Shown here: in pieces, positions 1 through 8,696 of the stretch
Layout: every line of letters begins with the position of its first letter
Numbering within the stretch: position 1 is the stretch's first letter
Assembly: GCF_026125825.1 (NCBI RefSeq)
Contig: NZ_JAHCKK010000016.1
Location: 1-64,000 of the forward strand
Reading direction: 5' to 3'
Source: Hydrogenophaga sp.
Lineage (GTDB): Bacteria; Pseudomonadota; Gammaproteobacteria; Burkholderiales; Burkholderiaceae_C
DNA: 64,000 nt
Notes under the pieces: generated by a model
Database searches by the model: none
The model's input: the letters and a program-made list of their open reading frames with translations, nothing else
Told to the model about the DNA's origin: nothing
Program-made: the position numbers and the translations under genes

Positions 1-1
1 C

Positions 2-370
2 TGCCTGCGCTTCAAACCGGCCGGCGGCCGCACCCGGGGCTGGCGGTTGCTGCACGAGACAGACGAAACCCGCTTCGTCGACATCGAGGTGCAGCCGGTG
101 CTGTGGGCCAACCACACCGACACCCTGATGCACGCCGCACTGGATGGCGCGGGCATCACCGCCACCACGATCGAACTGGCCGCACCGATGATCGAGAGCG
201 GCGACCTGGTGCGCGTGCTCAACCCCTGGATCACCGACCGGCTGACCATGTACGCGGCGCTGCCCAGCCGCAAGTTCATGCCGCGCCGCACCGAGGTGTT
301 CCTGGACTACCTGATCGAACAGACCCGAGCCCGCGTGAGCAGCGCACTGGCGACCTGCAACAGCTGCTGA
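2..370 (+). CDS. LysR-family transcriptional regulator, C-terminal part (5' end outside window)
   Basis: Open reading frame running in from the left edge, with 122 codons before the stop. What remains looks like the end of a LysR substrate-binding domain: an RFKPAGGRTRGW stretch, a central segment typical of the effector-binding fold (DGAGITATTIELAAPMIESGDLVRVL) and a closing segment on the pattern of a final helix (FLDYLIEQTRAR). The DNA-binding helix-turn-helix lies outside the window. It is followed 68 bases later by an SDR gene on the same strand, so its target may be on the unseen side. Family assignment is fairly secure; effector and targets are unknown. Confidence 0.75.
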   Translation, partial: CLRFKPAGGRTRGWRLLHETDETRFVDIEVQPVLWANHTDTLMHAALDGAGITATTIELAAPMIESGDLVRVLNPWITDRLTMYAALPSRKFMPRRTEVFLDYLIEQTRARVSSALATCNSC

Positions 371-438
371 GCCTGCTCCTGGCGCCTGGCCAGGCCCCCG
401 CCCGGCTGGCCAGTGAGACCCATCGCTACCATGGTGGC

Positions 439-1230
439 ATGAACACCCCAGCCCCTTCCTCCTCCGTGCATTTCGGCCACCAGGGCCGCGTCGTCCTCGT
501 CACCGGCGGGGCCCAGGGCATCGGCGAAGCCTGCGCGCGCCGCTTCGCGCGCGAAGGCGCCAAGCTCCTGATCGCCGACGTGGCCGATGCGCGCGGCCGC
601 TCCCTCGCGCGCGAACTCGGCGGCACCTACATGCATTGCGACGTGGGCGACAAGGCCGACGTCGACGCCATCGTCGAACTGGCGCTGGACAACCACGGCC
701 GCATCGACGTGCTCGTCAACAACGCCGGCATCTTCAAGGCCGCCAACTTCCTGGACGTGAGCGAAGAAGACTTCGACGAAGTGCTGCGCGTCAACCTCAA
801 GGGCGCCTTCCTGATGGGCCAGGCGGTGGCGCGCGCCATGGCGCAGCAGACCGAAGGCGGCAGCATCGTGAACATGAGCTCGGTCAATGGCGTGCTCGCC
901 ATCCCCAACATCGCCAGCTACAACGTGAGCAAGGGCGGCATCAACCAGCTCACCCGCGTGATGGCGCTGGCACTAGCCGACCACGGCATCCGCGTCAACG
1001 CGGTGGCGCCCGGCACCATCGCCACCGAGCTCGCGGCCCAGGCCGTGCTCACCAGCGAGGAAGCGCGCCACAAGATCCTGAGCCGCACGCCGCTCAAGCG
1101 GCTGGGCGAGCCCGAGGAGATCGCCGATGTGGTGGCCTGGCTGGCCAGCGATGCGGCCAGCTACGTCACCGGCGAAATCGTCACCGTCGACGGCGGGCGC
1201 ATGGCGCTGAATTACACCGTGCCGGTCTGA
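439..1230 (+). CDS. SDR-family NAD(P)-dependent oxidoreductase
   Basis: A 263-residue classical short-chain dehydrogenase/reductase. The Rossmann motif TGGAQGIG is at about residues 22-29, NNAG at 94-97, the catalytic Ser near 148 and the YNVSK catalytic Tyr/Lys at 161-165. It ends with the usual SYVTGEIVTVDGG strand. The ATG at 439 was chosen because it places the first beta strand about 18 residues in, as in the family; the frame is open further upstream but that part has no family character. Substrate cannot be told. It converges on the MFS gene, leaving 13 bases between stops. Confidence 0.85.
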   Translation: MNTPAPSSSVHFGHQGRVVLVTGGAQGIGEACARRFAREGAKLLIADVADARGRSLARELGGTYMHCDVGDKADVDAIVELALDNHGRIDVLVNNAGIFKAANFLDVSEEDFDEVLRVNLKGAFLMGQAVARAMAQQTEGGSIVNMSSVNGVLAIPNIASYNVSKGGINQLTRVMALALADHGIRVNAVAPGTIATELAAQAVLTSEEARHKILSRTPLKRLGEPEEIADVVAWLASDAASYVTGEIVTVDGGRMALNYTVPV

Positions 1231-1243
1231 ACACCGCCCCGCC

Positions 1244-2488
1244 TCACGCGGGGCGCGGCCGCGCCACCACCGCTTCGCGGATCGGCAGGTGGATCAGCGC
1301 CGCGCCCACGGCCAGCACGATGTCGATGTACCAGACCCAGTCGTAGCTGCCCGTGGCCTCGAACACCTGGCCGCCGAGCCAGGCGCCGAGAAAGCCCCCC
1401 ACCTGGTGCGCCAGCATCACGATGCCGAACAGCATGGCCATGTTGCCGGTGCCGAAGAACTTGGCCACCAGGCCCACCGTGGGCGGCACCGTGGAGAGGA
1501 AGGTCAGCCCCATGACGGCGGCGAAGGTCAGCATCACGGCCTCGGTCTTGGGCGCCAGCAGGAACACCAGTACCGCCATCGCCCGCGAGGCGTACACCAG
1601 CGAGAGCAGCGACTTCATGCGCCAGCGGCCCACCGCCCAGCCCATGGCCAGGCTGCCGATGATGTTGAACAGGCCGATCACACCCAGTGCCCAGGCGCCC
1701 ACGGGCGCCGGCAGGCCGCACGCGGCCACCACGCCGGGCAGGTGCGTGGCGAGGAAAGCCACGTGAAAGCCGCACACGAAGAACCCGGCCGAGAGCAGCA
1801 GATAGCTCGGCGTGTTCAGCGCCTGGCGGATGGCCTGGCCGGTCGGCAAGGCCACCGGTGCGGGGGCCGCCCCGGCCCTGGCGGCGGGGCCGGGCCCGCG
1901 CAGCACCCAGGCCGCGGGCAAGGCCAGCAACACGATCAGGCCCAGCGCCTGCAGCGCACCCACCCAGCCCAGGCCCACCGTGAGCGCTGCGGCCAGCGGG
2001 GCCATGAGGAACTGGCCGAACGATCCGCCCGCGTTCACGATACCCGTGGCCATGCCCCGGCGTTCGGCCGGGATCAGGCGCGCGGTGGCCGCCATCAGCA
2101 CCGAGGGCCCGGCCATGCCGGCGCCCCCGGCGGCGAGCACCCCAATGGCCAGGATCAGGCCCCAGGTGCTGGTCATCAGCGGCGTGAGGTAGGTGCCCAG
2201 CGCCACCAGCAGCACCCCCACCAGCAGCACGCGACCCGCGCCAACGCGGTCGGCCACCGCACCCGCGAACGGCTGCGTCAGTCCCCACCAGAGCTGCCCA
2301 AAGGCGAACGCCAGACTGATGCTGCCCACGCCCAGGCCGGTGGCCGTGTTCAATGGCGAGAGGAAAAAGCCCATGATCTGGCGCGTGCCCATGGTCAAGG
2401 CAAAAGCCCCGGCCGCAGCCAGCAGCACCAGCCACCACACGAAGGGCGCACGCGCGGGCGGCGCGGCGATCGAGGTTTCAGTCTTCAT
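1244..2488 (-). CDS. MFS transporter
   Basis: A 414-residue major facilitator protein with about twelve hydrophobic segments spread over its length. The loop after the second segment is short and alanine/glycine rich, and the central region (about residues 190-215) is a hydrophilic proline/alanine linker between the two six-helix halves. The start at 2488 has a strong AGGAGG ribosome site just upstream. The longer open frame runs out of phase through the MarR gene and was rejected. It overlaps the end of the MarR gene by 11 bases, so both are probably one operon and MarR likely controls its own exporter. Drug or aromatic-acid efflux is plausible; the substrate is unknown. Confidence 0.85.
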   Translation of the reverse strand: MKTETSIAAPPARAPFVWWLVLLAAAGAFALTMGTRQIMGFFLSPLNTATGLGVGSISLAFAFGQLWWGLTQPFAGAVADRVGAGRVLLVGVLLVALGTYLTPLMTSTWGLILAIGVLAAGGAGMAGPSVLMAATARLIPAERRGMATGIVNAGGSFGQFLMAPLAAALTVGLGWVGALQALGLIVLLALPAAWVLRGPGPAARAGAAPAPVALPTGQAIRQALNTPSYLLLSAGFFVCGFHVAFLATHLPGVVAACGLPAPVGAWALGVIGLFNIIGSLAMGWAVGRWRMKSLLSLVYASRAMAVLVFLLAPKTEAVMLTFAAVMGLTFLSTVPPTVGLVAKFFGTGNMAMLFGIVMLAHQVGGFLGAWLGGQVFEATGSYDWVWYIDIVLAVGAALIHLPIREAVVARPRPA

Positions 2489-2942
2489 GGTTGTCCTCCT
2501 CGTGAAACGCGGCCAGCCCCTGGTCCAGCAACCCGTGCAGCGCCGCCACGGTGGCCGCGCCCAGCTTCTCGTTGAGTGAGAGCTGGGCGGCCTTCCAGCG
2601 CCGCTGGGCCTGTCGCCGCAACGCCAGCCCGGCATCGGTGATGTGCACAAGGCGGCTGCGCGCGTCGACCCCCTCACCCATGGCCAGCCAGCCAGCGGCG
2701 ATCATGGGCTGCAGGTTGCGCGTGAGGGTGGAGGCGCCCATATCCATGCGCCGGGCCAGCTCGCCAGGCGCCAGCGGCCCGAGGCGGTCCACATGGGTCA
2801 GCAACGAATACTGTGTGATCTTCAGCCCGGAGCCCGCCAGATGCTGGTCGTAGTGCTGGGTCACACGGCGCGTGAGCTGGCGCAACTTGAAGTTGGTGCA
2901 TCCCACCGGGGTCGGCGATGTCGCCTGGGTGTCGGCATTCAT
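2478..2942 (-). CDS. MarR-family transcriptional regulator
   Basis: A 154-residue winged-helix regulator. The dimerisation helix comes first (about 16-38), then the wHTH at about 40-105, with the recognition helix around STLTRNLQPM and the wing around GVDARSRLVHITDAG. MarR proteins bind short palindromes as dimers and release them when a phenolic or lipophilic ligand binds. The start at 2942 excludes an unrelated upstream extension that would run across the divergent promoter. It heads a two-gene operon with the MFS transporter, and faces a thioesterase gene across 52 bases containing two palindromes, so autoregulation and control of both sides is the natural reading. Confidence 0.88.
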   Translation of the reverse strand: MNADTQATSPTPVGCTNFKLRQLTRRVTQHYDQHLAGSGLKITQYSLLTHVDRLGPLAPGELARRMDMGASTLTRNLQPMIAAGWLAMGEGVDARSRLVHITDAGLALRRQAQRRWKAAQLSLNEKLGAATVAALHGLLDQGLAAFHEEDNHED

Positions 2943-2949
2943 GAAATGA

Positions 2950-2977
2950 TTGTATCTACAATATTTGCATCTGCAAA
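2950..2977. promoter_or_regulatory. Two adjacent palindromes in the marR/thioesterase divergent promoter
   Basis: TTGTATCTACAA (2950-2961) and TTTGCATCTGCAAA (2964-2977) are perfect inverted repeats with arms of 5 and 6 bases around a shared TC core. Their centres are 15 bases apart, roughly one and a half helical turns. They occupy the middle of the 52-base gap between two divergent genes. This is the expected size and place for MarR dimer sites; which promoter each controls is inference. Confidence 0.7.
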
Positions 2978-2994
2978 CCAAAAGGAAGCGAACC

Positions 2995-3537
2995 ATGACC
3001 GCCGAAGAAACCCTGGCCCAGTGGAACCAGCAATACGAAGCCGTGGCGGCCCGCATGAGCGCCGGTGCGGGCGCGGGCCTGGCCCACCCGACCGATCTCG
3101 CGGGCCTCACCGGCCTGCAACAGATGCAGGCCATGCTCGACGGCAAGCTCCCCTACCCGCACATCGCCGACACGCTGGACTTCTCGCTGGTCGAGGTCGG
3201 TGAAGGCCGCGCCGTGTTCCAGGGCCTGCCGCAGCTCAAGCACTACAACCCGCTGGGCACGGTGCATGGCGGCTGGTACGCCACGCTGCTGGACTCCGCC
3301 GTCGGCTGCGCGGTGCACACCGCCATGCCGGCGGGCCGGGCCTACACGACGGCGGAACTCAGCGTGAACATCGTGCGCGCCGCCTCCTACAAGAGCGGCC
3401 CGCTGCGCGCCATCGGCACCGTGATCCATGCCGGGCGCCAGCTGGCCACCGCCGAGGGCCGCATCGTCGGGCCCGACGGCAAGCTCTACGCCCATGCCAC
3501 AACGACCTGCCTGGTCTTTGAAGTGCCGTCAAAATAG
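2995..3537 (+). CDS. PaaI-family hot-dog thioesterase
   Basis: A 180-residue single hot-dog domain protein. The hallmark [14 protein letters not shown] segment is at about 91-104, on the central helix, and matches PaaI/YdiI-type acyl-CoA thioesterases. The N-terminal 55 residues are a helical extension common in longer members. The start at 2995 has AAGGAAG upstream and lies just outside the palindromic operators. It diverges from marR, so it is probably de-repressed together with the MFS pump. It may hydrolyse aromatic or aryl-CoA thioesters; exact substrate unknown. Confidence 0.82.
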   Translation: MTAEETLAQWNQQYEAVAARMSAGAGAGLAHPTDLAGLTGLQQMQAMLDGKLPYPHIADTLDFSLVEVGEGRAVFQGLPQLKHYNPLGTVHGGWYATLLDSAVGCAVHTAMPAGRAYTTAELSVNIVRAASYKSGPLRAIGTVIHAGRQLATAEGRIVGPDGKLYAHATTTCLVFEVPSK

Positions 3538-3542
3538 GGCCC

Positions 3543-3953
3543 ATGCGACTTCTACACACCATGCTGCGCGTGGGCAACCTCCAGCGCTCGATCGACTTCT
3601 ACACCCAGGTGCTGGGCATGCAACTGCTGCGCACCTCCGAGAACCCCGAGTACAAGTACTCGCTGGCCTTCGTGGGCTACGAGGGCAACCCGGCACAGGC
3701 CGAGATCGAGCTCACCTACAACTGGGGCACGGAGAGCTATGAGCTCGGTACCGCCTATGGCCACATCGCGCTGGGCGTGCCCGACGCCTACGCGGCCTGC
3801 GAAAAGATCAGGGCCGCCGGCGGCAACGTGACGCGCGAGGCCGGGCCGGTCAAAGGCGGCACCACGGTGATCGCTTTCGTGACCGACCCCGATGGCTACA
3901 AGATCGAGCTGATCCAGCGCGCAGAGAAGGAAGCGGGCCAGGGCCTGCGTTGA
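3543..3953 (+). CDS. gloA: Lactoylglutathione lyase (glyoxalase I)
   Basis: A 136-residue vicinal-oxygen-chelate protein matching bacterial nickel/cobalt-type glyoxalase I nearly end to end. The four metal ligands fall at His5, Glu56, His74 and Glu122, the positions known for the E. coli enzyme. It converts the hemithioacetal of methylglyoxal and glutathione to S-lactoylglutathione in the cytoplasm. It begins only 5 bases after the thioesterase stop, so the two are probably co-transcribed, and a strong terminator follows 21 bases after its stop. Confidence 0.95.
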   Translation: MRLLHTMLRVGNLQRSIDFYTQVLGMQLLRTSENPEYKYSLAFVGYEGNPAQAEIELTYNWGTESYELGTAYGHIALGVPDAYAACEKIRAAGGNVTREAGPVKGGTTVIAFVTDPDGYKIELIQRAEKEAGQGLR

Positions 3954-3974
3954 AGCCCTGTCGGGCGCAGACGC

Positions 3975-4003
3975 AAAAAAGCCCGGCGTGCCGGGCTTTT
4001 TTG
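3975..4003. terminator. Bidirectional intrinsic terminator
   Basis: A perfect 7-base stem GCCCGGC/GCCGGGC with a two-base loop, flanked by A6 on the left and T6 on the right. It therefore works for gloA (plus) and for the convergent OmpA-like gene (minus). Confidence 0.9.
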
Positions 4004-4021
4004 TGGGCGTTCAGACCGGGC

Positions 4022-4540
4022 TCAGGGCGCGATCATCACTTCCACGCGGCGCGCTTCGGCGTTGTTGCCGGTGCCGGCGGTCTGCTCGGGCTTCTTCAGC
4101 TCCATCGCGCCTTCGGCCACACCCGCGCCCACCAGGGCGTTGCGCACCGCGATGGCGCGCTGCTTGGCCAGCTCGGCGTTGAAGGCCGGGTCGCCGGTCG
4201 TGTCGTGGAAGCCCGAGAGCACCAGCTTCTTGCCGGCCTTGGCGGCGGCGATGGCTTCGCCCAGCGCATCGAGCGCACCGGCGGCCAGATCGGCCTTGCC
4301 AGAGGCGAAATAGAACTTCACCACGCCGTTTTCCACCACCACGCTGGCGTCGTCGCCCACCGGGGCGGCGGCCGGCACGGCCGCAGCGGGGGCGGCCACG
4401 ACCGCCGTGCCGCCGCTCGCAGCGGCACCGCGCGACTTGTGAATGCCGATGCCCAGGGCAAGGCCTACCGCCAACACCACCACGCTGATCAGCACCAGGG
4501 CCACAACGCGGTACTCGGGTTCGTCATCCTGAGAAGACAT
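4022..4540 (-). CDS. OmpA-family (peptidoglycan-binding) inner-membrane-anchored protein
   Basis: A 172-residue protein with one membrane segment at about 11-33, an alanine-rich linker, then an OmpA C-terminal domain (about 68-172). That domain contains VKFYFASGKADL, the SGFHDTTG turn and a late NNAEARRVEVMI motif (normally NxxLSxxRA...RRVE). The domain binds diaminopimelate in peptidoglycan, and the TM segment would anchor it with the domain in the periplasm. The start at 4540 is preferred over a GTG at 4549 because the GGAG box is at proper distance only for the former. It converges with gloA over a shared terminator. Confidence 0.85.
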   Translation of the reverse strand: MSSQDDEPEYRVVALVLISVVVLAVGLALGIGIHKSRGAAASGGTAVVAAPAAAVPAAAPVGDDASVVVENGVVKFYFASGKADLAAGALDALGEAIAAAKAGKKLVLSGFHDTTGDPAFNAELAKQRAIAVRNALVGAGVAEGAMELKKPEQTAGTGNNAEARRVEVMIAP

Positions 4541-4590
4541 GGGAAACACTCCGTGAAGAATAATGGGAAAGAACTCGACAAAGATTGTAA

Positions 4591-5211
4591 ATGGCCGACC
4601 GTGACACCCCGAGGGCGCGCGCGCTCCACGACCCTGCCCTGAGAGACGGCGCGCAGATGATGGCCCAGACGCTGGCGCAGTGGCGCGCGCAGGGTGCGCG
4701 GCCCGACCTCTGGGTTTTCGCCTATGCCTCGCTGGTCTGGCGCCCCGAGTTCGAGGCCGCCGAGCAGCGCCCGGCGCGCGTGCACGGCTACCACCGATGT
4801 CTGCAGATGTGGAGCCGCGTCAACCGGGGCACCTACGAATGCCCGGGCCTGGTGTTCGCGCTGATGCCCGGCGGCAGCTGCGCCGGCCTGGCCCTGCGCG
4901 TGCCGCACGGGCAGGTGGAGGCCCTCATGCCGGTGCTGTGGGCGCGCGAGATGCCCAACCCGGTCTACGACCCGAGGTGGCTGCATTGCGAGACGCCGCA
5001 GGGCCCGGTGCGTGCGCTGGCCTTCACCCTCTCGCGCCAGAGCCCCAGCTACACCGGCACGCTGAGCGACGAGCGCTACCGCGAGATCTTTGCCCGCTCC
5101 TGCGGTCGGTATGGCACCACGCTGGACTACGCGCGCCAGACCTTCGAGGGCCTGCTGCACCACGGCATCCACGACCGGGCGCTGCAAAAGCTGCTGTCCC
5201 TCGCCGATTGA
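4591..5211 (+). CDS. ChaC-like gamma-glutamylcyclotransferase
   Basis: A 206-residue protein. The substrate loop appears as YASLVW (about 45-50; YGSL in most relatives, so Gly is replaced by Ala). The likely general acid/base is Glu120 in a [10 protein letters not shown] context. ChaC enzymes cleave glutathione to 5-oxoproline and Cys-Gly in the cytoplasm. The first 25 residues before the fold look like an extension. It is divergent from the OmpA-like gene and 44 bases before pdxH on the same strand. Confidence 0.82.
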   Translation: MADRDTPRARALHDPALRDGAQMMAQTLAQWRAQGARPDLWVFAYASLVWRPEFEAAEQRPARVHGYHRCLQMWSRVNRGTYECPGLVFALMPGGSCAGLALRVPHGQVEALMPVLWAREMPNPVYDPRWLHCETPQGPVRALAFTLSRQSPSYTGTLSDERYREIFARSCGRYGTTLDYARQTFEGLLHHGIHDRALQKLLSLAD

Positions 5212-5255
5212 CCCAGCACAAGCCCCGACCGGGGCCGCGCTTCTATACTGCCCGC

Positions 5256-5891
5256 ATGAACATCGCCGACCTGCGCAAGAGCTACGAGAAGGCCGAACTC
5301 AGTGAGTCCGCTTCGCACGCCGACCCGCTGCAACAGTTCGACCAATGGCTCAACGAAGCCATCCGCGGCGAGGTGCCCGAGCCCAACGCCATGACGCTGG
5401 CCACCGTGGGATCGGACCTGCGACCCAGCACGCGCGTCGTGCTCGTCAAGGGCTACGACGAGCGCGGCATCGTCTGGTACACCAACTACCACAGCCGCAA
5501 GGGGCGCGAACTCGCGGGCAACCCGTTCGCCGCGCTGCAGTTCCACTGGGTCGAGCTCGAGCGCGTGGTGCGCATTGAAGGCGTGGTGGAGAAGGTGAGC
5601 GACGAAGAGAGCGACGCGTACTTTCACAGCCGCCCGCTCGACAGCCGCATCGGCGCCTGGGCCAGCCCTCAGAGCGAAGTGATCGAGAACCGCACGGTGC
5701 TGGTGACCAATGCGGCGAAGTACGGCGCTCAATTCCTGCTCAAACCCCCGCGCCCGCCGCACTGGGGCGGCTACCGCCTCAAGCCCGAGGCCTGGCAGTT
5801 CTGGCAGGGCCGCAAGAGCCGTCTGCACGACCGGCTGCGCTACACCGCGCAGGCCGAAGGCGGCTGGTTGCGCGAGCGGCTGGCGCCCTAG
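5256..5891 (+). CDS. pdxH: Pyridoxamine 5'-phosphate oxidase
   Basis: A 211-residue FMN enzyme that makes pyridoxal 5'-phosphate from PNP/PMP. FMN and substrate segments are evident: [19 protein letters not shown], then [22 protein letters not shown], and the C-terminal RLHDRLRY and WLRERLAP. Length and ends match the family. The start at 5256 gives the usual [10 protein letters not shown]-terminus. Its TAG stop sits in a CTAG that also supplies the stop of folK on the other strand. Confidence 0.96.
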   Translation: MNIADLRKSYEKAELSESASHADPLQQFDQWLNEAIRGEVPEPNAMTLATVGSDLRPSTRVVLVKGYDERGIVWYTNYHSRKGRELAGNPFAALQFHWVELERVVRIEGVVEKVSDEESDAYFHSRPLDSRIGAWASPQSEVIENRTVLVTNAAKYGAQFLLKPPRPPHWGGYRLKPEAWQFWQGRKSRLHDRLRYTAQAEGGWLRERLAP

Positions 5892-6364
5892 GGGCGTCTT
5901 TCGATGCGCTGACCCGCCACCGCCTCCAGCGCGCCAGCGCTCACGAGTTGCGGCGCGATCTCGGCCAGGGGCACCAGCACGAAGGCCCGCTCGCCCATGC
6001 GGGGATGCGGCAGCGTGAGCCGCGGTGAATCGATGCGGGCCTGCCCGTACAGCAGCAGATCCAGGTCCAGCGTGCGCGGCGCGTTGCGGTAAGGCCGCTC
6101 GCGGCCTGCGGCCTGCTCGATGGCCTGCAGCGCGTCGAGCAAGGCGGGCGCGGTGAGCGTGGTCGCGATCTCGGCCACGGCATTGAGGTAGTCCGGCCCG
6201 CTGGCATCCACCGGAGCCGTGCGGTAGAGGCTGGAGGCGCGTTGCACCCGCGCACCGGGAATGCCCTCCAGCGCCGCGAGCGCCTGTCGCAAGGCCTGCT
6301 CGGCGTTTCCGAGGTTGGCGCCCAATGCCACGTAGGCCGTGACTTCAGCGCGCGGCGCGGCCAT
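5888..6364 (-). CDS. folK: 6-hydroxymethyl-7,8-dihydropterin pyrophosphokinase
   Basis: A 158-residue HPPK that transfers pyrophosphate from ATP to the pterin in folate synthesis. It has the N-terminal LGANLGN (about 14-20), the ATP/Mg signature [11 protein letters not shown] (98-107, with the two Asp ligands) and [16 protein letters not shown]. It lies 20 bases after pcnB on the same strand; pcnB-folK adjacency is common in proteobacteria. It is probably the last gene of the AI-2E permease-hda-HAD-pcnB chain. Confidence 0.95.
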   Translation of the reverse strand: MAAPRAEVTAYVALGANLGNAEQALRQALAALEGIPGARVQRASSLYRTAPVDASGPDYLNAVAEIATTLTAPALLDALQAIEQAAGRERPYRNAPRTLDLDLLLYGQARIDSPRLTLPHPRMGERAFVLVPLAEIAPQLVSAGALEAVAGQRIERRP

Positions 6365-6384
6365 CGGGTGGGTGCCGGCGGGCT

Positions 6385-8031
6385 TCAGCCGCCCGCCCCG
6401 TCCGCACCGCCACCGCTGTCCACCGGACCGGCGCCACCGGGTTTGCGGCGGCGGCGGCGGCGCTTCTTGGCCGGTGCGGAGCCCTCTTCCAACGGGGCGT
6501 CGTCCGACGGCAAGTCCCCACCTTCATCGCTTTCGACCTGCCGAAAGCGCGGATCGACTTCGTTGACCTCGCCCACGGCCGCCGCAGGATGGTCCGCGTC
6601 GGTGCGCTTGACGCGCCGTGCCTTGCTGACGCCGGGCTTGGCCAGGTTCTCGCGGCGCTGCGCGTCCACCATGTCCTCGCGCATGGCATCGCTCGCCGTG
6701 CTGAAGGTTTCCCACCAGTGCGCGAGCTCTTCCTCGACCTCGCCGACCTGCCCGCGCAGGCGCAGGAAGTCGAACCCGGCGCGAAAGCGTGGCTGGTCGA
6801 CCAGGCTGAATGGCGAGGTGCCCACGCGCTTGTCGAAGCGGGGCTGCATCATCCAGATCTCGCGCATGTCTGCGCCCAGCTTGCCCCGGCCCGACACGTC
6901 GCCGATGCGGGCCTCGAACGCGTCGTCCACGGCCGCCTGCAGGGCCGCGAATGGCGCCGGCGGGCGCTGGTTCGGGCGCGGCGTGAGGTGCTGGTTCCAG
7001 GCCTTGCGCACATCGGCCCAGAGCACGCAGGCGAGCAGGAAACTCGGCGCCACCGGCTTGCCTTCGCTCACGCGGCGGTCGGTGTCCTGCAAGGCCAGTT
7101 TCACGAAGTCGTCGTCGGCGCGCTGCACGACGATGTCGAGCAGGGGGTAGATGCCGGTGCCCAGGCCCACGGCCTTGAGCTGTTCGATGCTGGCCAGCGC
7201 ATGGCCGGTCTGCAGCAACTTGAGCATCTCGTCGAACAGGCGGCTCTGCGGCACGTCGGCCAGCAGCGTGTGCGAGGAGGCCAGTGGCGCCAGCGTCTTG
7301 GCGTCGAAGGTGAAACCCAGGCCGCTGAGCTTGGCCGCGAAGCGCACGGCGCGGATGATGCGCACCGGGTCTTCGCGGTAGCGCGTGGCGGCGTCGCCGA
7401 TCATGCGCAGCGTGCGCTTCTTGGCGTCGCGGATGCCATGGTGGAAGTCGACCACGGTCTGCGTTTCCGGGTCGTAGTACATCGCGTTGATGCTGAAATC
7501 GCGCCGGGCCGCATCCTGCTCGATCGGGCCCCAGACGTTGTCGCGCAGCACGCGCCCGCTGGCGTCCACCGCGTGCTTCATGCCCGCGAGTTCGCCCTTG
7601 CTGGTGCGCTCATTGCCCGCCACCTGCTCGGCCGCGGCGTTGTCCATGTAGGCGCGGAAGGTCGAGACCTCGATGACCTCGTGCTCGCGCCCCCGGCCGT
7701 AGATCACGTGCACGATGCGAAAGCGCCGGCCGATGATGAAGGCCCGGCGAAACAGGCCCTTGACCTGCTCGGGCGTGGCGCTGGTGGCCACGTCGAAGTC
7801 CTTGGGCCGCAGGCCCAGCAGCAGGTCGCGCACCGCGCCGCCCACCAGGTAGGCCTCGAAACCGGCCTGCTTGAGGGTGTGCACCACGTCCAGCGCGCGC
7901 TGGTCCACCAGCGAGCGGTCGATGCCATGCACGCTGGCCGGCACGTCTTCTCGCTTGCCAAAGGGGTTGGCGCGACGGCCGGTGGGGGCGCTGGATTTGC
8001 CCAGCAGCCGATCGATGAATTTCTTGATCAT
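6385..8031 (-). CDS. pcnB: Poly(A) polymerase I
   Basis: A 548-residue class II nucleotidyltransferase that adds 3' poly(A) tails to RNA. The catalytic head has [12 protein letters not shown] at about 62-73 and the metal-binding DFD at 78-80. [13 protein letters not shown] and [19 protein letters not shown] follow, as in PcnB rather than CCA-adding enzymes. The C-terminal 70 residues are acidic/low-complexity and end in a cluster with six consecutive arginines ([12 protein letters not shown]), an RNA-binding tail typical of PcnB but quite strong here. The ATG at 8031 overlaps the TGA of the upstream phosphatase (ATGA). Confidence 0.95.
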   Translation of the reverse strand: MIKKFIDRLLGKSSAPTGRRANPFGKREDVPASVHGIDRSLVDQRALDVVHTLKQAGFEAYLVGGAVRDLLLGLRPKDFDVATSATPEQVKGLFRRAFIIGRRFRIVHVIYGRGREHEVIEVSTFRAYMDNAAAEQVAGNERTSKGELAGMKHAVDASGRVLRDNVWGPIEQDAARRDFSINAMYYDPETQTVVDFHHGIRDAKKRTLRMIGDAATRYREDPVRIIRAVRFAAKLSGLGFTFDAKTLAPLASSHTLLADVPQSRLFDEMLKLLQTGHALASIEQLKAVGLGTGIYPLLDIVVQRADDDFVKLALQDTDRRVSEGKPVAPSFLLACVLWADVRKAWNQHLTPRPNQRPPAPFAALQAAVDDAFEARIGDVSGRGKLGADMREIWMMQPRFDKRVGTSPFSLVDQPRFRAGFDFLRLRGQVGEVEEELAHWWETFSTASDAMREDMVDAQRRENLAKPGVSKARRVKRTDADHPAAAVGEVNEVDPRFRQVESDEGGDLPSDDAPLEEGSAPAKKRRRRRRKPGGAGPVDSGGGADGAGG

Positions 8032-8696
8032 TCGAATAGGTTCAGTGTGCGCCAGCCCCGCTCGAGGGCAATGGCGCGGAGCCGGGCATCCGGGTTGGTG
8101 GCCACGGGCTCGTTGACTTTTTCCAGCAGCGGCAGGTCGTTGATGGAGTCGCTGTAGAAAGTGCTGTGCTGCACGCGCGACCAGTCCAGTCCCCGTGCGG
8201 CCAGCCATTGTTCCACACGGGCGATCTTGCCCTCGCGGAACGACGGCGTGCCGCGGATGGCACCGGTGGGTTCGCCGCGCGCGTCGCGTTCGAGCTCGAT
8301 GGCGATCAGTTCGTCCACCCCGAAGGCGCGGGCGATCGGGCGGGTGACGAATTCGTTGGTGGCGGTCACGATCACCACCTGGTCGCCTGCGGCCTGGTGG
8401 CGGCGCAGCAGCGCGCGCGCGGGCTCGCGCATGGCCGGCTCGATCACCTCGCGCATGAAACGATCGTGCGCCTTCTGCGCCACTGCCATGCCGCGCTCGC
8501 GCACGGCCTCGATGGCAAAGCGCACGTAGTGATGGATGTCGAGCGTGCCGGCCTTGTAGTCGGCATAGAAGCCGGCGTTGGCCTGGGAGAAACCTTGTGC
8601 ATCGCGCCAGCCGAGCGAGACGGTGAACTCGCCCCAGGCGTAATCGGAATCGAGCGGGATCAGGGTGTGATCCAGGTCGAAGAGAGCCAGTCTCAT
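8028..8696 (-). CDS. HAD-IB family phosphatase (SerB-like)
   Basis: A 222-residue haloacid-dehalogenase hydrolase. Motif I is FDLDHTLIPLDSD with nucleophile Asp7 and acid/base Asp9; motif II is VIVTATN around residue 110; motif III/IV is FYSDSINDLPLL near 185. Inserted helices form the subclass-IB cap. The family includes phosphoserine phosphatase and histidinol-phosphatase-like enzymes; the substrate is not decidable from sequence. Start and stop both overlap neighbours by ATGA (hda upstream, pcnB downstream), implying translational coupling. Confidence 0.85.
   Translation of the reverse strand: MRLALFDLDHTLIPLDSDYAWGEFTVSLGWRDAQGFSQANAGFYADYKAGTLDIHHYVRFAIEAVRERGMAVAQKAHDRFMREVIEPAMREPARALLRRHQAAGDQVVIVTATNEFVTRPIARAFGVDELIAIELERDARGEPTGAIRGTPSFREGKIARVEQWLAARGLDWSRVQHSTFYSDSINDLPLLEKVNEPVATNPDARLRAIALERGWRTLNLFE

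Noticed and set aside
2488-2677. Longer start for the MFS transporter inside the MarR gene
   Set aside because: The extra residues are Arg/Trp-rich shadow sequence of marR, and the AGGAGG site fits the start at 2488.
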